Origin: Muraenolepis orangiensis
Lineage: Eukaryota; Chordata; Actinopteri; Gadiformes; Muraenolepididae
Length of the DNA stretch: 64,000 nucleotides
NCBI GenBank assembly: GCA_027704905.1
Contig: JANIIK010000536.1
Span: 162,501 to 226,500, forward strand
Direction: 5' to 3'
Part shown: positions 1 to 23,500 of the stretch, in pieces
Layout of the letters: each line of letters starts with the position of its first letter
How positions within the stretch are numbered: position 1 is the first letter of the stretch
Translations under genes and position numbers: made by a program
The notes under the pieces: generated by a model
What the model was told of the DNA's origin: nothing
Databases searched by the model: none
The model's input: only the letters and a program-made list of their open reading frames with translations

Positions 1-405
1 GTAGGGGTTAGACAGTACAGAGACGGGTCATTAAGGAGCAGGTAGGGGTTAGACAGTACAGAGAGGGTAAGACAGGTGAGTGGATTCTTCTTGGTGTTGT
101 GTAATATTCATCTACTTGCCTGAGCTCAGTTTTCCCCCTAATGCAAACACAATCGTTTTCCTAATGCAAATCAGGACGGATGCTAGAGCTGTGTTACACA
201 GAGCTGTGTTACACAGAGCTGTGTTACTCAGAATAGAGCTGAATTACATAGAGCAGTGGTACAGAGCTGCGTAATATAGAGCTGCTTTACACAGAGCTGC
301 AGTACATCTTGTAGAGCCGTGTTACATAGAGCTGTATCTTATAGAGCTGTGTAGCATGAAGCTGCTTAGCGCAGAGCTGTGTCGTGTAGGGATGCTTTGC
401 CACAC
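1..405. repeat. Two short tandem arrays, probable cds1 intron 1
   Basis: Positions 1-75 have a unit of about 43 bp (core GGGGTTAGACAGTACAGAG) in two partial copies. Positions about 180-405 have degenerate units with core AGAGCTGTGTTACA. No coding signal. Confidence 0.8.
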
Positions 406-502
406 TGTCTGCTCTCTTGCTGTCCAGCCAACAGCCAACAGAGGTGTCTTGTTTAACATGTAACTCTTTGTTACAACATTCAGATCAAACAGCGCCCGGA
501 CT

Positions 503-750
503 AACACACACACACACACACACACACTATCATTAAGCTATCTGGAGTCACACACACACCATATCATTAAGCTATCTGGAGTCACACACACACACACACA
601 CCATATCATTAAGCTATCTGGAGTCACACACACACACACACACCATATCATTAAGCTATCTGGAGTCACACACACACACGCACCATATCATTAAGCTATC
701 TGGAGTCACACACACACACACCATATCATTAAGCTATCTGGAGTCACACA
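503..750. repeat. (CA)n alternating with a 24-bp unit, six copies
   Basis: (CA)n blocks of varying length separate copies of a conserved segment with core ATCATTAAGCTATCTGGAG. Confidence 0.9.
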
Positions 751-1016
751 CTTGTCTTCTGTGTGTTTGAGTCCAGATTTGTCTGATTGTGTTTGACGAG
801 GCATCTGTTACTTCATACTTCAACACCTGATCAGGACAACTTACTGTGTGTGTGTGGGTGTGACTTGGCTGCCTCTTGGTGTTAACTCAACTGACTAGTT
901 GAGCAGGTTTCTCTGGAGACTGTGGACACGCCTCTCAGCCTCAGTTCAGTCCTCCGGGTTTCGCATGACCGAAGAGAAACGGCTTCCTGTGCGTTGCACT
1001 CCAACACAGACCGTCA

Positions 1017-1107
1017 CCTGACCCCCCGGTCACCTGACCCCCCCGGTCACCTGACCCCCCCCCCCCCCCCCCCCCCGGTCACCTGACCCCCCCCCCGGTC
1101 ACCTGAC
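1017..1107. repeat. C-run repeat with CCGGTCACCTGA core
   Basis: Short tandem units CCGGTCACCTGA separated by C runs of 6 to about 22 bases. Sequence 751-1016 and 1108-1470 shows nothing recognisable. Confidence 0.85.
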
Positions 1108-1471
1108 GCAGAATCAATATTCCAATATCGAAGAAACCCCCAAAAACAATTGAGATGTAAATTATTGTGTGAGGACAGATTTAAGTACACAAGACAGGGT
1201 TCAGGAGGCAGGAGGCCGGCCGCCTCACTGATCTGGGATGTCTTCACGCATCAATGGAAACCAACTTGTAGCATTTTGTTTATTTTCACACGCAAACGGT
1301 GACTCATCAAACAACCAAAAGGTCGTCAAAAAGAAGAACATTGGATTTGGTTCATTAACGACGGCCTTGTGACAGAAAACGGATAATAATAATAATAATA
1401 GATAATGTTATTAATAATAAAAAGGACCGGCCTTAGTTGCCAGAAATGTTGCTTTAAAAAGGCATCTGTAC

Positions 1472-1734
1472 CTCACCTGGCCTCAGTCAGACTGATTAGA
1501 GTCTGGTTGAAGCAGCCTCACCTGGCCCCAGTCAGACTGATTAGAGTCTGGTTGAAGCAGCCTCACCTGGCCCCAGTCAGACTGATTAGAGTCTGGTTGA
1601 AGCAGCCTCACCTGGCCCCAGTCAGACTGATTAGAGTCTGGTTGAAGCAGCCTCACCTGGCCCCAGTCAGACTGATTAGAGTCTGGTTGAAGCAGCCTCA
1701 CCTGGCCCCAGTCAGACTGATTAGAGTCTGGTGA
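1472..1734. repeat. 45-bp minisatellite, about 6 copies
   Basis: Nearly identical units (core CAGTCAGACTGATTAGAGTC). Since 45 is a multiple of 3 it is open on both strands, but this is not evidence of coding. Confidence 0.92.
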
Positions 1735-2229
1735 GGCTGCACACCTGTGGGTCCTTGGTAATCACAGGTTAAACCAGCCTCCACCACCACCCTCAGGAGC
1801 AGCCCTAACAGGGACCAGCGTCTCTGCTTGTTAACCAGTAGTCTTAACATCAGCCAGCGGTCCTCACAGGCCCGTGTCCCAGTCTGTCCTCCATGCCCCT
1901 CCATGATCCACCCCCACACGCTGAGCACAAGCATGGCCGGCGTCTTCCGTGGAACCAGAGACGCCCACAAAGTGCCCAGTCCATCAGCTCCAGGGGAGCG
2001 CTGGAGGGCCTGGACCTCCACTAGTCCATCTCTGAACCGCTTCCTCATCCAGCAGTGTGGCCTCCTCCTCCTCCTCCTCCTCCTCCTCCTCCTCCTTAAG
2101 GCTGATGTCACGCTTTTCCACCATATCAGCCGTGGACCTACTTGCAGATTTAGTGCATTCAAGTGGGAAAATGGGTCATATATATTCTAAGAATAATTAT
2201 TATTATCATATGTAGTGTATATAGTAGTC

Positions 2230-2497
<268 letters not shown>

Positions 2498-2498
2498 G

Positions 2499-13838
<11,340 letters not shown>

Positions 13839-15116
13839 AGCAGCATGCCCGGCTGCACCTCTCACACTACCATGAACTACTTAAACCTTTTGAACTCTGA
13901 GGCCGACCGGTGAAACCAAGCGTCGGACGGCGACCCCTGACCCTCGGGAGCAGACGGTAGCCCCCCCCCCACACACCTCCACCAGGTAGCAGCCACACTA
14001 CGGCAAGAACCACGTCTCAGGAGGGTCAACTGCTCTTAGAAGAATCATCTTATTAGAACTCTAACTGTTAGCATCATAATATTGTAGCTCTCTACTGTTA
14101 GAATAATAATGATAATGTTAACGACCATTAGAATAATGTTATTACTCTTTACTGTTGTTATAATAATAGCAAGTTATAACTACTGTTATAGTAATGTCAT
14201 TACATGATTCTTACAGCAGAGTAACATTAATATTATTACTCCTGTTTTAATAATAATAATAGAGCATCAGTCTGTTCTCTGTAAACTCAGCTTGTCCTTG
14301 GAGGGTAGCCGTCCTCCAGCCTGCATGTCACTGTATGCTACTGTACAGATACACTATGCTGATGAAATGCCTCAAATATAGACTTAGAGATACTATATAG
14401 AATTATATATGTAATTATATTTATTAATATATATACATATATATATTTATATATAGGGGATTTGGTGTAGGAGAATGCTGTGTAGAATGTAAACCAAGAG
14501 ATTTTAAAACCGCGGTAGGGTGTGCTAAAGTTGAACTTTGACCTTGCGATTGTGTTCCCGGTGTTGACCTACGGGAAGTGCTGGTCGACGGACACAATAT
14601 TACCCCCGGTGGTCCATTAATAGATTTAGCAATACTTTGATCTTATGCAAATTTATCTCTGAATCATTTGAGTTGTAGTTTGATGTATTTTTAAATAGCG
14701 GTATTGATTTAACAACATTACTGTCCTAAATGGGAATGTAATGTTTACTTTACTGTTTATTTTTTAGATGATGATATAATTAGACGGTTTCATACCAATT
14801 TGACTTCACAAATAATGAACTGCGGGATAAACGATGGAGGATTTAAGGTAATTTAGTCAAATGCAGTCAAAGTGTGATTTCTACCCAGAAGAGCGAAGAC
14901 CGTCCCGGGTCACTCCAGTGGGTTTACAGAAACGTTTGGGACCAGCAGAAACATCACGTCGTCCTCTCGTCTTAACCAGTAACTAACTAGTACCTCCCTC
15001 CCTGTCGGTCTACAGGGTTCAGCTAGTTGTGAGCTTTTGGTCTTTATTTATACCGGTCAACTAAACACTAAACACACCCAGTAAACTGTCGAGGCTGAGC
15101 CTCGGTGGTAGACTCT

Positions 15117-15540
15117 GAGGTGATGTTTGACTAAGTTCTAGAGGTCACCTCTGACCTGGTTCTAGAGGTCACCTCTGACCTGGTTCTAGAGGTCACCTCT
15201 GACCCGGTTCTAGAGGTACCTCTGACACGGTTCTAGAGGTACCTCTGACCCGGTTCTAGAGGTAACCTCTGACCCGGTTCTAGAGGTAACCTCTGACCCG
15301 GTTCTAGAGGTAACCTCTGACCCGGTTCTAGAGGTAACCTCTGACCCGGTTCTAGAAGTACCTCTGACCCGGTTCTAGAGGTAACCTCTGACCTGGTTCT
15401 AGAAGTAACCTCTGACCCGGTTCTAGAGGTAACCTCTGACCCGGTTCTAGAAGTACCTCTGACCCGGTTCTAGAGGTAACCTCTGACCCGGTTCTAGAGG
15501 TCACCTCTGACCCGGTTCTAGAGGGTACCTCTGACCCGGT
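15117..15540. repeat. 24-bp minisatellite, about 18 copies, cds1 3' UTR
   Basis: Core CTCTGACCCGGTTCTAGAGG with GTAAC/GTCAC/GTAC variants. Confidence 0.94.
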
Positions 15541-15773
15541 TCGGGTGACCATGCACTGCAGATGTTCTGTCATTTTCATGTTGTGTATGTTTCTTAGTTT
15601 GATTTGCGATAATGCAGGAATGTTTTCTAATGAAATATCTGATAGCTTTTGAAGTGAGAGTTTGAGTTGTAGAAAACGACAGTATGGAAGAATACTGTTG
15701 ATATACGGGCAATACGAAGATAAAACCACCTCTATTAGTCATAGTCATGATATATACTGTATGGAGATGAAGA

Positions 15774-15786
15774 AATAAAGTTTATT
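15774..15786. terminator. Palindromic poly(A) signal shared by converging genes
   Basis: AATAAAGTTTATT carries AATAAA on the plus strand (15774-15779, for cds1) and AATAAA on the minus strand (15781-15786, for tmem175). I found no other minus-strand AATAAA between here and the tmem175 stop at 16920. Confidence 0.55.
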
Positions 15787-15789
15787 TTT

Positions 15790-16919
15790 TTTCTTTAAAT
15801 GTTTGCTGTTTTTCTAACCCAAAATTCCACTTTGTTTGAGGGGACACATGTTGACATCACTTAATTATACTCGATATGGGACATCTTGTAATATATGGTA
15901 CTAGTGTTTTAGCTGTACAACTTATTATACTACATAACTCGGGTAGTAGTTTATCATCTTTATAACATTATAGTGCATAATAAATCTGATAATCATTCAT
16001 CCACCGACATGTTGGAAGAAGACAACAGAGATATTCTCAGGTTTTATGGATGTAAATAAAAAAGGCGTTAAAAAAGAAGCAGGGGATAGACAGTATATTA
16101 GCACAGTTTAACTTTAAGACAAATGCCACACAAGGATCAGGTGTTTAAATATCTCAAAATAATCAACATAACAAATAACAATACCCACAGATAAATCCTA
16201 ACCATACACTGTCGCCTCACAGCCGAAAGGTCGCTGGTTCGATCCCCCGGCTCCTCCTAGCAAAAACTGTCCTTGAGCAAGACCCCCTAACCCTAACTGC
16301 TCCTGACCTGCTGGCTGTCTCCTTGATGGCTGACTCCGCCGTCGGTGTATGGATGGTGATGTGAGGCATGACTTGTAAAGCGTATCCAAAGCGCTATATA
16401 AAAGCATCCATTACCATTATTACCATTACACCTATCTAACCCTAACCACCATCTGACCCTAACCCTCTACATTTGAACGGCCAGGGGCCACTAAGGGTGA
16501 CTGTGGTTATAAATGTTTTAAGTGCATACGATTTCCATATTTAAAGTAAATGGATGGATTGACTTGCACACAAGAAATGGCTCACTAAGTGCCCAGCACT
16601 CACCTGGTTAAGGCCATCAACCCTGGTCTAAGGTTAAGGGTCAACCCTGGTCTACGATTTAGGGTTGGGGTTGACCCTAATCCGACCCTGACACCAGTTC
16701 ACTTAATGACTTGGACGCAATTATTGAACTATTTCCTATTGATTGAAGCCCCCTGGATCAATGTTGTTGATAATGTAGGCATGGGGATAATGTGCGAGCG
16801 CCATTAGCCTTTAGAACAGACAACTGCATGGTTAGCATGCTCCAGATCAGACTCCGTGCAATGGCTTCCATCCTTCTAGACACGGTGCTAGCATCCGTTG
16901 GGCCCGGCGTCCTCCAGAG
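15790..16919. other. Between cds1 and tmem175 stops; SINE-like repeat and tmem175 3' UTR
   Basis: If tmem175 uses the 15781-15786 signal, this is its 3' UTR on the minus strand. It contains SINE-like copy 2 at 16195-16430; the rest is unassigned A/T-rich sequence. Confidence 0.5.
16195..16430 (+). mobile_element. SINE-like dispersed repeat, copy 2
   Basis: Has a B-box-like GGTCGCTGGTTCGATCCC and the GCGCTATATAAAAGC tail, as at 2863-3110. Confidence 0.75.
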
Positions 16920-17571
16920 CTAAGTGACCAGAGCCTCCTCCTCCTCCAGGACGGCCCCCGGTCCATCCGGTCTTTCCGGACAGAAAACCTGCCGTAGCAC
17001 GGCTAGCGCCGCGCGCACCAGCAGCCTCAGCGCCACGAAGGCCAGCGGCACGGCGATCTCCATCAGGTGGAAGATGGAGGCGCTGAACTTACCCAGAACG
17101 CACGTGAGGAAAAAGGTCCCGAGCGCCACGCAGGGGTAGAGCGCCAGCTTGGCCAGCATGAAGATGTGTTCGCGGCCCCCGTAGCGCACGTCCGGGTGCA
17201 GCGTGTCCCGCTGGCTGCACAGAGCCGCCACCCAGACGCCCAGCTGGTTGAGGCCGGCGCAGAAGATGATGAAGCAGCTGAACTGCACCGCCTCCCGCTC
17301 GTTGGGGGAGTCCGGCGGGAAATCGTGGGTCAGCTGGTAGGCCAGCGGCAGGCCGCCCACGAAGGCCAGGGAGAAGGTGTTGAGGAGGCCCATGAGGCGC
17401 GTGGTCTGGGCCACGTGGAGGAAGAGGGAGTGATGCACGAACCACAGGAGGCCCACCGTCACGAAGGAGCCGAAGTACGCCAGGTACTCGGGCCCGTAGC
17501 CGCGCAGCGCCGACACCAGGCTGCCGTTGTAGAGTGTCCTCACCGTCTCCCGGTCCGGGACGTTGTCCTCG
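16920..17571 (-). CDS. tmem175: tmem175 last exon
   Basis: Starts EDNVPDRETVRTLYNGSLVS after the split Cys codon. It continues with YLAYFGSFVTVGLLWFVHHS, LGLNT-like LMGLLNTFSLAFVGGLPLAY and GGREHIFMLAKLALYP. It ends in an acidic tail EEEEALVT with stop TAG at 16922-16920. The exon is GC-rich compared with its surroundings. Confidence 0.97.
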
Positions 17572-20500
17572 CTGGAGGAGGGCGGTACAGGGTCAGTGAC
17601 ATGGTTAGCTCATCAGAGAACCTGATGTTTCACCCTGTTTGTCTGTGATAACTCCACAAATGATGTACGGAATTGGACATCATATTTGCATAAAACTTTT
17701 TGGTTTTGGTGGAATGCCAATTACCATTGATGAACATTTAGGGAAATATCAAGATAACAATCCGGACCTGCAGAACCAGATCCAGATCAAGGAATTTTTT
17801 AAGGATTCTTCAGCATCCGCGGGATTTGAGGGATTATTAAGTCTCAGAAATAAAGGGGCAAAGTGGAGTTTTTGGTCAGATCTCTAACACTAGGGACGCT
17901 GTCTGGACTCAGAGAGCAGGACCCACCAGATGTCTAGGATGAGCAGCGTGGCTACGATGGCGTAGACGCCGTCACTGAAGGCCTCCAGGCGCTCCTTAGA
18001 GAGGGGGTCACTGAGCTGGTAGAGGAGCCCTGGGTCTGGGAGCTCCTCCTCACCTGGACACACACAGATAGAACCACACATATATATATATATATATATA
18101 GATATATATAGATATATATAGATATAGATAGATATAGATATATAGATATAGATATAGATATATAGATAGATAGATAGAGATATAGATAGATAGATAGATA
18201 GATATATCTATATATATATAGATATATATATCTACATTAATGAAGGCGATGCTCACCCATGGCTTTGCTGCGACACCACTTCAACAACTGGGAGATATAC
18301 GGGAGGAAGGTGACGATGGCCAGCAGCACGTAGGACTGAAACAGATGGAGAGTTACTGAGTAAGACAGGACCACCAGGTAGTAGAGTAAGACAGTACCAC
18401 CAGGTAGTAGAGTAAGACAGGACCACCAGGTAGTAGAGTAAGACAGGACCACCAGGTAGTAGAGTAAGACAGGACCACCAGGTAGTAGAGTAAGACAGGA
18501 CCACCAGGTAGTAGAGTAAGACAGGACCACCAGGTAGTAGAGTAAGACAGGACCACCAGGTAGTAGAGTAAGACAGGACCACCAGGTAGTAGAGTAAGAC
18601 AGGACCACCAGGTAGTAGAGTAAGACAGGACCACCAGGTAGTAGAGTAAGACAGGACCACCAGGTAGTAGAGTAAGACAGGACCACCAGGTAGTAGAGTA
18701 AGACAGGACCACCAGGTAGTAGAGTAAGACAGGACCACCAGGTAGTAGAGTAAGACAGGACCACCAGGTAGTAGAGTAAGACAGGACCACCAGGTAGTAG
18801 AGTAAGACAGGACCACCAGGTAGTAGAGTAAGACAGGACCACCAGGTAGTAGAGTAAGACAGGACCACCAGGTAGTAGAGTAAGACAGGAACACCAGGAG
18901 TATGTATTTTTTTTGTCTGTCTGTTAGCAAGATAACTCAAAACGTTATGTACAGAATTGGACAAAACGTGGTGATTAGATTACTTAAGGAACACTTGATT
19001 AGATTTGGAGCAGATCTGGATGTGGATCCAGGGGACTTTCAGGTGTGGTGGAGGTATGCGCTCTACTGAGGACACTCTAGTTTGCATTATTATTATTATA
19101 CCTCTAATATTTGTTTTACTTCTAGTCCAGTTTTTGACAATGTGTGAACTGGCTTTCACAGGTGTGTTCCCATGCTGTAAAGTCAATGTGAGTGTAGGAT
19201 AACTTCCTGGTATTGATTCAACATATTCCAATAGTCAATGTGGGCTATGGAGGATCTTACCAATCACCACCTGACGCTGAGTCAGAGAATCCCAACAAAA
19301 ACACTTCTTGTAAGGATAATTCAGCAGCCGTTTGAGTCATGATCTAACACAGGGGTTCCCAACCGCCGGGCCGCGGACCGGTACCGGGCCGTGGAGGTGT
19401 TACTGCCGGGCCGCCAAACAGCTGTGTGTTTATCATCATATTTGACTCAAATCATTTGAGTATAGGTGAACGGCGGGCGGTATAATCTATATATAGAGAT
19501 TATATAGCGGTATATATGGGCGGTATAATCTATATATATACTGTAGATTAAATATATATCGGCGGCATAACGAGAGACTTTCAGTTACGCGCGCTACTAA
19601 AGAGACTACGCGCTAGTGACGTGTCGGTCGCGAACGAGCCGGGTTTTGTTAGGCGCTCCGCGTACATGCGCGTTTATACTGAAATCGAGCCCTGCTGTTT
19701 TGTTAGGGGTGTGTGTTGACAACCGGTCCGCGAAAATTGACAACCGGTCCGGTTTTTTCATGTATCTGCCGGTCCGTGGCACAAAAAAGGTTGTGAACCC
19801 CTGATCTAACAGGAAGCATGAGACCAGTGGCTTATAGAACCAAGCTGTGGTTGGACCACCTGGTTCCACGGACCCGGTTTCACGGACCCGGTACCACCTG
19901 GTACCATGGACCTGGTACCACCTGGTTTCACAGACCTGGTACCACGGACCTGGTTTCACAGACCTGGTACCACGGACCCGGTACCACCTGGTACCACGCA
20001 CCTGGTACCACCTGGTACCATGGACCTGGTACCACGCACCTGGTACCACCTGGTACCACGCACCTGGTACCACGCACCTGGTACCACCTGGTACCACGCA
20101 CCTGGTACCACGCACCTGGTACCACCTGGTACCACGCACCCGGTACCACGCACCCGGTACCACGCACCCGGTACCACGCACCTGGTACCACGCACCTGGT
20201 ACCACCTGGTACCACGCACCTTGTACCACCTGGTACCACCTGGTACCACGGACCCGGTACCCCGGGAGGACACCCTCCAGCTCACCAGTTGGAGGAATAT
20301 GAAGGAGAAAATGCTGGCCAGGAAGCACATGACGGGGACCTTGAGGATGACCTTCAGGATATGGTGTTTGTAGAGCTCCTGGTCCTCGGAGCTTTGGATC
20401 TCCTCCTTCAGCAGGTGAGGTCTCCCGAAGGCATACACCACCACCACCGCCTGGACGGGAGATGGAACTACATCATTAGACCTTTTAGTCATTACTCATG

Positions 20501-23500
20501 ATGGAGTGCGAGTCTGACCATGATTTAAACGTAGACATATTTTATTGCTGCCAGGCTAGGAAATGCCATGGTGAGTGTCATTTAAAATGTGAGTGTGGTG
20601 TGAAGGGGCGTGGCTTAGCGTCGCTCTGGTAACGGGGGAAGCGGGATCGGTGAACTCACAGGGTTGACTCACCTGTCTGTGATGAGCGGGATTTATACGG
20701 ACGGTTCCTCAGGTTCTTCCTGACAATGAGATAAGGAACGGAGGAGGAGACGCTGTCTGGGTCTCTCTAGCCGTTTATTTTCAGTGTGCGTCCGCGGTGC
20801 AGCTGCGTCCGCGGGAATTAAAAGGACTTGTTCCAAAACTGGCCTGAGCGTGATGTCTTCAGATCCCCCATAGCAACCCCCGTGCTAAAAGTGGAAGGTG
20901 AAAATATGAACTATAGTTTAAACAAACTGCTACGTGAGAGAGACCCAGACGGCGTCTCCTCCTCCTCTGTTCCTTATCTCACTGTCAGGAAGAACCTGAG
21001 GAACCATCCGTATAAATACTCAGGTGAGTCAACCCGTGAGTTCAGGGCTTCAGCTTCCCCCGTTACCAGAGCAACGCTAAGCCACGCCCCTTCACACCCC
21101 AGTAAGGTTTATAAAACGTTCTACATGTATAGATAGAGATCTGTATGTATATGGACCAGGTGCATAGAGAATGCCGGATGCTTGGGAGGACTCTACCTGC
21201 ATCAGGCCGATGACCATCACACAGCCACAGAACAGCAAGATCCCCAGGTGGTTCTCAGGAAACGTGGCCATCAGAGAAAACTGAGATCAAAAGGTTAAAG
21301 GTCAGAACATCACCTTCTGCTACACTGGTGGAGTTGTTGGAGGGCAGGGAAGCTCCTCTGCTCTTTGGAATATCCCCAATGTCCACATCCTGTCCCCAAT
21401 GACCACGTCCTGTCCCCAATGTCCACATCCTGTCTAAAACCACCGGTCAGACGTTAAACAGACTCCCTAACAAGCCCATGGCACTCATCACTAGAGTAGG
21501 GTGCTAACCCCGGTGTCTCTCTACCACTCATCACTAGAGGAGAGTGCTAACCCCGGTGTCTCTCTAACACTCATCACTAGAGGAGAGTGCTAACCCCGGT
21601 GTCCTGTCTCTGTACCACTCATCACTAGAAAAGGATGCTAACCCTGGTGTCTCTGTACCACTCATCACTAGAGTAGGGTTAGAGGTGGTGGAGGTTTGGG
21701 TGGTGGAGGTTCAGGTGGTGGAGGTTAGAGTTGATGGGGGTTAGAGGTGGTGGAGGTTCAGGTGGTGGAGGTTAGGGGTGATGGGGGTTAGAGGTGGTGG
21801 AGGTTCGGGTGGTGGAGGTTAGGGGTGATGGGGGTTAGAGGTGGTGGAGGTTAGGGGTGATGGAGGTTAGGGGTGGTGGGGGTTAGAGGTAGTTGAGGTT
21901 AGAGGTGGTGTAGGTGTACTCACTGTGTATGGGAGGAAGGTTATCAGCATCATACAGGCCTGAAACACAGCAGAACGCTTTGTCAGGATGTAACATATGG
22001 TGTTGACACACCAGCATGCATACTAACTCCATAATAACTATCTCTCATACTAACTCCATAATAACTATCTCTCATACTAACTCCATAATAACTATCTCTC
22101 ATACTAACTCCATAATAACTCTCATACTAACTCCATAATAACTCTCATACTAACTCCATAATAACTCTCATACTGACTCAATACCAACTCCATAGTAAGT
22201 TTTATACTCCCTCAATACTGACTCATACTAACTTCTATACTAACTTACATACTAACTCCACATTGAGATACATTGTTGTTAGCCCTGAACTATATTTACC
22301 AGGTTGAGTAGAGCCAGGCAGTCGTCAATTCGTACAATCACCTGAAACAACCTGCAGAAAACAGACCATCACTCACACACACAGAACAGTACAGTACTGT
22401 ATATTACAGGAAACTACACAGTACAGTGCTGTATATTACACAGTACAGTGCTGTATATTACAGTAAACTACACAGTACAGTACTGTATATTACAGGAAAC
22501 TACACAGTACAGTGCTGTATATTACAGTAAACTACACAGTACAGTACTGTATATTACAGGAAACTACACAGTATAGTGCTGTATATTACAGTAAACTACA
22601 CAGTTCCAGATAGTACTGTATATTACAGTAAACTACACAGTACCATATAGATTTGATTAGATTACATTCAAATGTATTGTCATTGTACAGCACAAGTAGA
22701 CTACAGCGAAGATAATTTAGCATCTAACCAGAGTGTAAATGTTGCAGTAAAGTGCATAGTAATATATCATTTATAATTTACAGTTTACAGTTGCTAAAAG
22801 ACAGTCTACTAGGTATAAAAACAGTTATAATATTACTTATAGAGTATGTGTGGGATGTGTGGGTGATATAGTACTGTATATTACAGTAAACTACACAGTA
22901 CAGTGCTGTATATTACAGTACAGTGTATATTACAATATTACTTCAACAAATGTACACCTTGTAAGTCGCTTTGGATAAAAGTGTCTGCCCTAAATGTAAA
23001 TGTAAATGTACAGTAAACTACACAGTACCAGATAGTACTGTGTATTACAGGAAACTACACAGTACCAGATAGTACCGTGTATTACAGGAAACTACACAGT
23101 ACCAGATAGTACCGTGTATTACAGGAAACTACACAGTACCAGATAGTAACGTATATTACAGTAAACTACACAGTACCAGATAGTACTGTGTATTACAGGA
23201 AACTACACAGTACCAGATAGTAACGTATATTACAGTAAACTACATAGTACCAGATAGTAACGTATATTACAGTAAACTACACAGAACCAGATAGTACTGT
23301 GTATTACAGGAAACTACACAGTACCAGATAGTAACGTATATTACAGTAAACTACACAGTACCAGATAGTAACGTATATTACAGTAAACTACACAGTACCA
23401 GATAGTAACGTATATTACAGTAAACTACACAGTACCAGATAGTACTGTGTATTACAGGAAACTACACAGTACCAGATAGTACTGTATATTACAGTAAACT

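Noticed and set aside
964..1020. ATG at 965 (MTEEKRLPV...) as cds1 exon 1
   Set aside because: The start resembles MTE of CDS2, but the frame stops after 18 codons and no convincing donor in the right phase was found.
17067..17648. 193-codon plus-strand frame opposite the tmem175 last exon
   Set aside because: GC-rich antisense shadow of the real exon; no homology and no start context.
18237..18964. Minus-strand frames with LLPGGPVLLYYLVVLSYS repeats looking like membrane proteins
   Set aside because: Translation of the homogeneous 26-bp intron 7 array in tmem175; hydrophobicity is incidental.
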